A program made the position numbers and the translations under genes. The notes beneath the pieces were generated by a model. The model was not told the origin of the DNA. It saw only the letters and a list, made by a program, of their open reading frames with translations, and searched no databases. A stretch of DNA of 8,457 bases from Lachnospiraceae bacterium UBA3282 (GTDB lineage Bacteria > Bacillota > Clostridia > Lachnospirales > Lachnospiraceae), in assembly GCA_002361735.1 (NCBI GenBank), contig DETS01000100.1, forward strand, positions 23,967 to 32,423. The letters are read 5' to 3'. Of the stretch, positions 6,120-8,457 are shown piece by piece; the stretch's first letter is position 1; each line of letters starts with the position of its first letter.

Positions 6120-8324
6120 GTGATAATGGACATTGACAGAGAACTGGAGAAATTAATAGAAAAATATAATATAGACAGGCATTATCCCGCCTATAGGGAA
6201 TCAAAACGTGCATGTGAATTCCTGCATGGATGGATACAGAAACTTGCCGATGAAAAGGAAAAGTTTTTGTTTATCAGTATGGATGAGTATGTGTTGCGGC
6301 TGATAAATATATGGGGAAGCAAGGCATCTAACATGAGCGGTCTTTATATAAGCAATGTAAAGGAATTGGAAATACATGAGGAGGAGATTAAAGGGAAAAA
6401 GCTGTATGTCGCGGCAATGACAGGAACTATTGAAATACTGCACTGGCTGTGGAGACATGGTTATCATGCCGAATCCGTGTATGACATTCTGGAAAATGAA
6501 GGGATTTATGTGCAGATGGAGTTCTACCGCTTTTTTTGCCCAATAAAAGACGCGGAGGAGTTGGATTTGTACTTTCGCTTAGAAGAAAGTTTGGGTCGGA
6601 ATCCGGATGGATTAACTATGACACTGCTTGAATACCATTATCAAAAAAAGAGATTGGAACATGCTGCGGAAGAAAGAGATAAAAAAAGGATTCGTGAAAA
6701 GTTGTTTTTTCTGGCCGTATGTATGAGAAATTTTGTGGAAGTGGAGAGGCTTCTTAATGGGATGAAAAAAGCTGACGATTTCAGGGAGTTCTGGGACGAA
6801 GTCTGCGCTTTGTTTCAGTTCATAAAGGAATTCTTGCATACGAGAAGGCAGGAAGACATCGTCGTTTACTGGCTGGATGCGCTTGCGTATAAGGACGCGC
6901 ATAAAATGGATTACCTGAAGGAGAAAGCAGACCATTCGGTTTTTTTTCATAGAGCGTATACGACGACGCCTTGGACAGTCACGACTTGCATGGCGATGTT
7001 CTGCCGGAAGCTTGATGTAGATGACTTGGGGTATCGTGAAAAGCAAATTGGGCCGGATAACAGTGCCCTGTTTCGTGATATCGAGGCACATGGGTATGAC
7101 ATCCATGTTTTGGGCGGTATTTTTGTAGAAATATTTGAGCCGGAAAACTGCGATAATACTATTAGATACTATGATGTCTGTGCTGAGGTATTGTGGAAGA
7201 TGCTTGCGCATATGACGCGCGATGAGGGAAGAAAATGTGTATATATGCCAAAAGTTTCAATAGAAATACATACGCCTGCATACAGCGTTCGGAAGGATAA
7301 GTTTGATAGCGGGAATATCCCCGACCCTCAGTTGGAGGAAGTTGATGCACAGTTGCGGTTTTATGACGGATTACTTGGGGACGGAGTAAAGAGAATCTAC
7401 ATGAGCGATCATGGCTACAGCTGGATGCATACCGTGAACAGACCCCATATAGTGTTTCAGGTATACTGTCCTGAATGGAGTGGAAGGGAAACGGATAAGA
7501 TATTCAGCCTGCTTGATTTTGATAAGATACTTCATCAGATGATGGAAGGAGAGGAAATAGAAGATTCCCTGTGGGATAGGGAATTTGCACCATTGCAGAG
7601 TGTAGATATATATAATAAGGATTTTTTGGCGTATGTCTTTCAGAATAAGTCGGGTGTGGAAGATTATATGGCCTACAAAGGAATGGTCATGAAGGAGAAG
7701 TGCTACATTTACTATAAATCGGGAGCGGAAGTGTTGGTTTCACTTTCGGATATGGCGAAAGACATACCTATCGCGCTTCATGCGGATAGATCAGAACGCG
7801 AAAGGCAGGAATGTGAAAAGTTTAGAAAAATAGTAGGCGAGTTCCCAAAAGAACTTGAAACGGATGAGAAGTTCAAATATTCAAGGTATATGTCCTTGGC
7901 GAGTGAAAACGTAAATAAGACAGTAGAGAAATTGATGAGTCTGTTAAATGATAAATTTGCAGAGTATCCCGACAACAGCATTGCGCTGCGGATGGGCGGA
8001 AATCATTCGTATCATTTGTATGCAATGCTGAGTGCGGGAAATAAAAAGAAGATATGCGGAATCATAGATCGGAACGCAGATTGTGTGTGCGGCAGAGCAG
8101 GGCTTCCCGTTGTAAGTGATGTAAATGATCTGGAGAACCGGCCGGAAGCGATTGTTTTATCTTCTTATCTGAATCTTAATATGTTAAAGGAAGAAGCGCG
8201 GCAGCAGTATGCGTCTTGGGAAGTGATTGACATATATGAATACATGAGAGAGCACGGATATGATCTGAACACAAATTTTTGGTGTGGAATTGATTCGGAT
8301 TGGGATGTGGGATTTCCAATTTAG
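6120..8324 (+). CDS. multidomain protein with an alkaline-phosphatase/sulfatase-superfamily core, candidate surface phospho(no)transferase
   Basis: The protein has 734 residues from GTG 6120, with AGGAGG at 6108-6113; ATG 6126 is an alternative start. The N-terminal part (about 1-140) contains a Rossmann-like segment, KKLYVAAMTGTIEIL (93-107). A helical, charged region spans 140-245. Residues 246-510 read like an alkaline-phosphatase-superfamily domain: DIVVYWLDAL with metal-ligand candidate Asp253, TTTPWTVTTC 281-290 with a nucleophile candidate Thr286, His384, and YMSDHG 427-432 with Asp430/His431. The C-terminal part (about 615-734) is another Rossmann-like unit (LRMGGNHSY 623-631, CGIIDRN 646-652, IVLSSY 678-683). 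No signal peptide or membrane segment is obvious, so a cytoplasmic or membrane-associated role fits better than an exported one. The family uses Ser/Thr/Cys nucleophiles to hydrolyse or transfer phosphate, phosphonate or sulfate esters. The substrate is unknown; the operon suggests moving a phosphonate or phosphoglycerol-like group onto a glycan. I do not recognise the whole architecture. Confidence 0.65.
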   Translation: MIMDIDRELEKLIEKYNIDRHYPAYRESKRACEFLHGWIQKLADEKEKFLFISMDEYVLRLINIWGSKASNMSGLYISNVKELEIHEEEIKGKKLYVAAMTGTIEILHWLWRHGYHAESVYDILENEGIYVQMEFYRFFCPIKDAEELDLYFRLEESLGRNPDGLTMTLLEYHYQKKRLEHAAEERDKKRIREKLFFLAVCMRNFVEVERLLNGMKKADDFREFWDEVCALFQFIKEFLHTRRQEDIVVYWLDALAYKDAHKMDYLKEKADHSVFFHRAYTTTPWTVTTCMAMFCRKLDVDDLGYREKQIGPDNSALFRDIEAHGYDIHVLGGIFVEIFEPENCDNTIRYYDVCAEVLWKMLAHMTRDEGRKCVYMPKVSIEIHTPAYSVRKDKFDSGNIPDPQLEEVDAQLRFYDGLLGDGVKRIYMSDHGYSWMHTVNRPHIVFQVYCPEWSGRETDKIFSLLDFDKILHQMMEGEEIEDSLWDREFAPLQSVDIYNKDFLAYVFQNKSGVEDYMAYKGMVMKEKCYIYYKSGAEVLVSLSDMAKDIPIALHADRSERERQECEKFRKIVGEFPKELETDEKFKYSRYMSLASENVNKTVEKLMSLLNDKFAEYPDNSIALRMGGNHSYHLYAMLSAGNKKKICGIIDRNADCVCGRAGLPVVSDVNDLENRPEAIVLSSYLNLNMLKEEARQQYASWEVIDIYEYMREHGYDLNTNFWCGIDSDWDVGFPI

Positions 8325-8340
8325 CAGGAGGGAATAACAT

Positions 8341-8457
8341 ATGAATGGCAAAAAACTAGTGCTGTTTGGAAGCGGGAAAGAGGGGGAAATGTGGGGGAAA
8401 CGTGTGTGGGGGGGGGGGGGCTGAAAGGGCCCAGGGGGGGTTTTCTTGTTTTGGGGT
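8341..8457 (+). CDS. 5' fragment of a Rossmann-like gene, cut by the window edge
   Basis: AGGAGG (8326-8331) lies nine bases before ATG 8341, and the frame stays open to the right edge. The first residues, MNGKKLVLFGSGKEGEMWGKR, look like a nucleotide-binding strand and glycine loop (LFGSGKEG, usually LFGAGxxG), as in small sugar-nucleotide or methyltransferase-linked Rossmann domains. From about residue 22 on, the translation is mostly Gly/Trp/Arg from G runs and should not be trusted. It probably continues the same operon, being 16 bases after the previous stop. Confidence 0.5.
8385..8457. other. low-quality contig end with G homopolymers
   Basis: The last about 70 bases are extremely rich in G runs: 13 G at 8408-8420, seven G at 8434-8440, and several GGG/GGGG runs before and after. 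Nothing else in the window looks like this. The pattern is typical of signal loss in two-colour short-read sequencing at a contig end, so I treat it as an artefact and not as biology. Confidence 0.7.

Noticed and set aside
6612..7211. 199-codon reverse-strand open frame
   Set aside because: It is antisense to the 734-residue gene; its composition is that of a shadow frame.
1..8457. CRISPR array, tRNA or rRNA genes
   Set aside because: No regularly spaced direct repeats, cloverleaf-like segments or rRNA-like stretches were seen on either strand.

Overview
The window looks like a piece of an accessory cell-surface or secondary-metabolite locus from a low-to-moderate GC Firmicute, most likely a gut clostridium of the Lachnospiraceae type. 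This is an inference from the AGGAGG-type Shine-Dalgarno sites before most genes, the codon use, and protein families common in that group. All convincing genes lie on the + strand and are closely spaced, like one operon. The right end is low-quality sequence with long G runs, so this is probably the edge of a draft contig.

Left part (1-734): a 3' gene fragment of unknown function (2-250) is followed by a decayed gene (about 269-616). The decayed gene reads, across several frameshifts, like a TylF/MycF-type methyltransferase with a small N-terminal Rossmann-like domain. It is cut off by what I read as the 3' tail of a group II intron: domain V is recognisable at 623-655 but carries base changes that should kill it, and no intron-encoded protein is present.

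Central part (735-6056): a phosphonate biosynthesis cassette. It encodes phosphoenolpyruvate mutase with an N-terminal cytidylyltransferase-like domain (735-2033), a class I SAM methyltransferase (2204-2953), a fold-type I aminotransferase (3000-4235), an asparagine-synthase-like ATP-dependent ligase without the glutaminase domain (4266-5303), and a LicC/PntC-like CTP nucleotidyltransferase (5307-6056). The mutase makes the C-P bond (PEP to phosphonopyruvate). No phosphonopyruvate decarboxylase and no PhnW-type transaminase are in the window. The simplest reading is direct transamination to phosphonoalanine, then amidation or condensation, possible methylation, and activation as a CMP-phosphonate.

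Right part (6120-8324): a 734-residue protein with what looks like an alkaline-phosphatase/sulfatase-superfamily core (LDAL, a candidate Thr nucleophile, SDHG) between Rossmann-like domains at both ends. It is a candidate for the enzyme that transfers or releases the phospho/phosphono group. A further gene starting at 8341 is cut by the window edge and obscured by G runs.

Together the genes suggest a pathway that makes an amino-acid-like phosphonate, activates it with CTP and attaches it to a surface polymer. The chemistry of the product is an inference; the mutase and nucleotidyltransferase assignments are firm.
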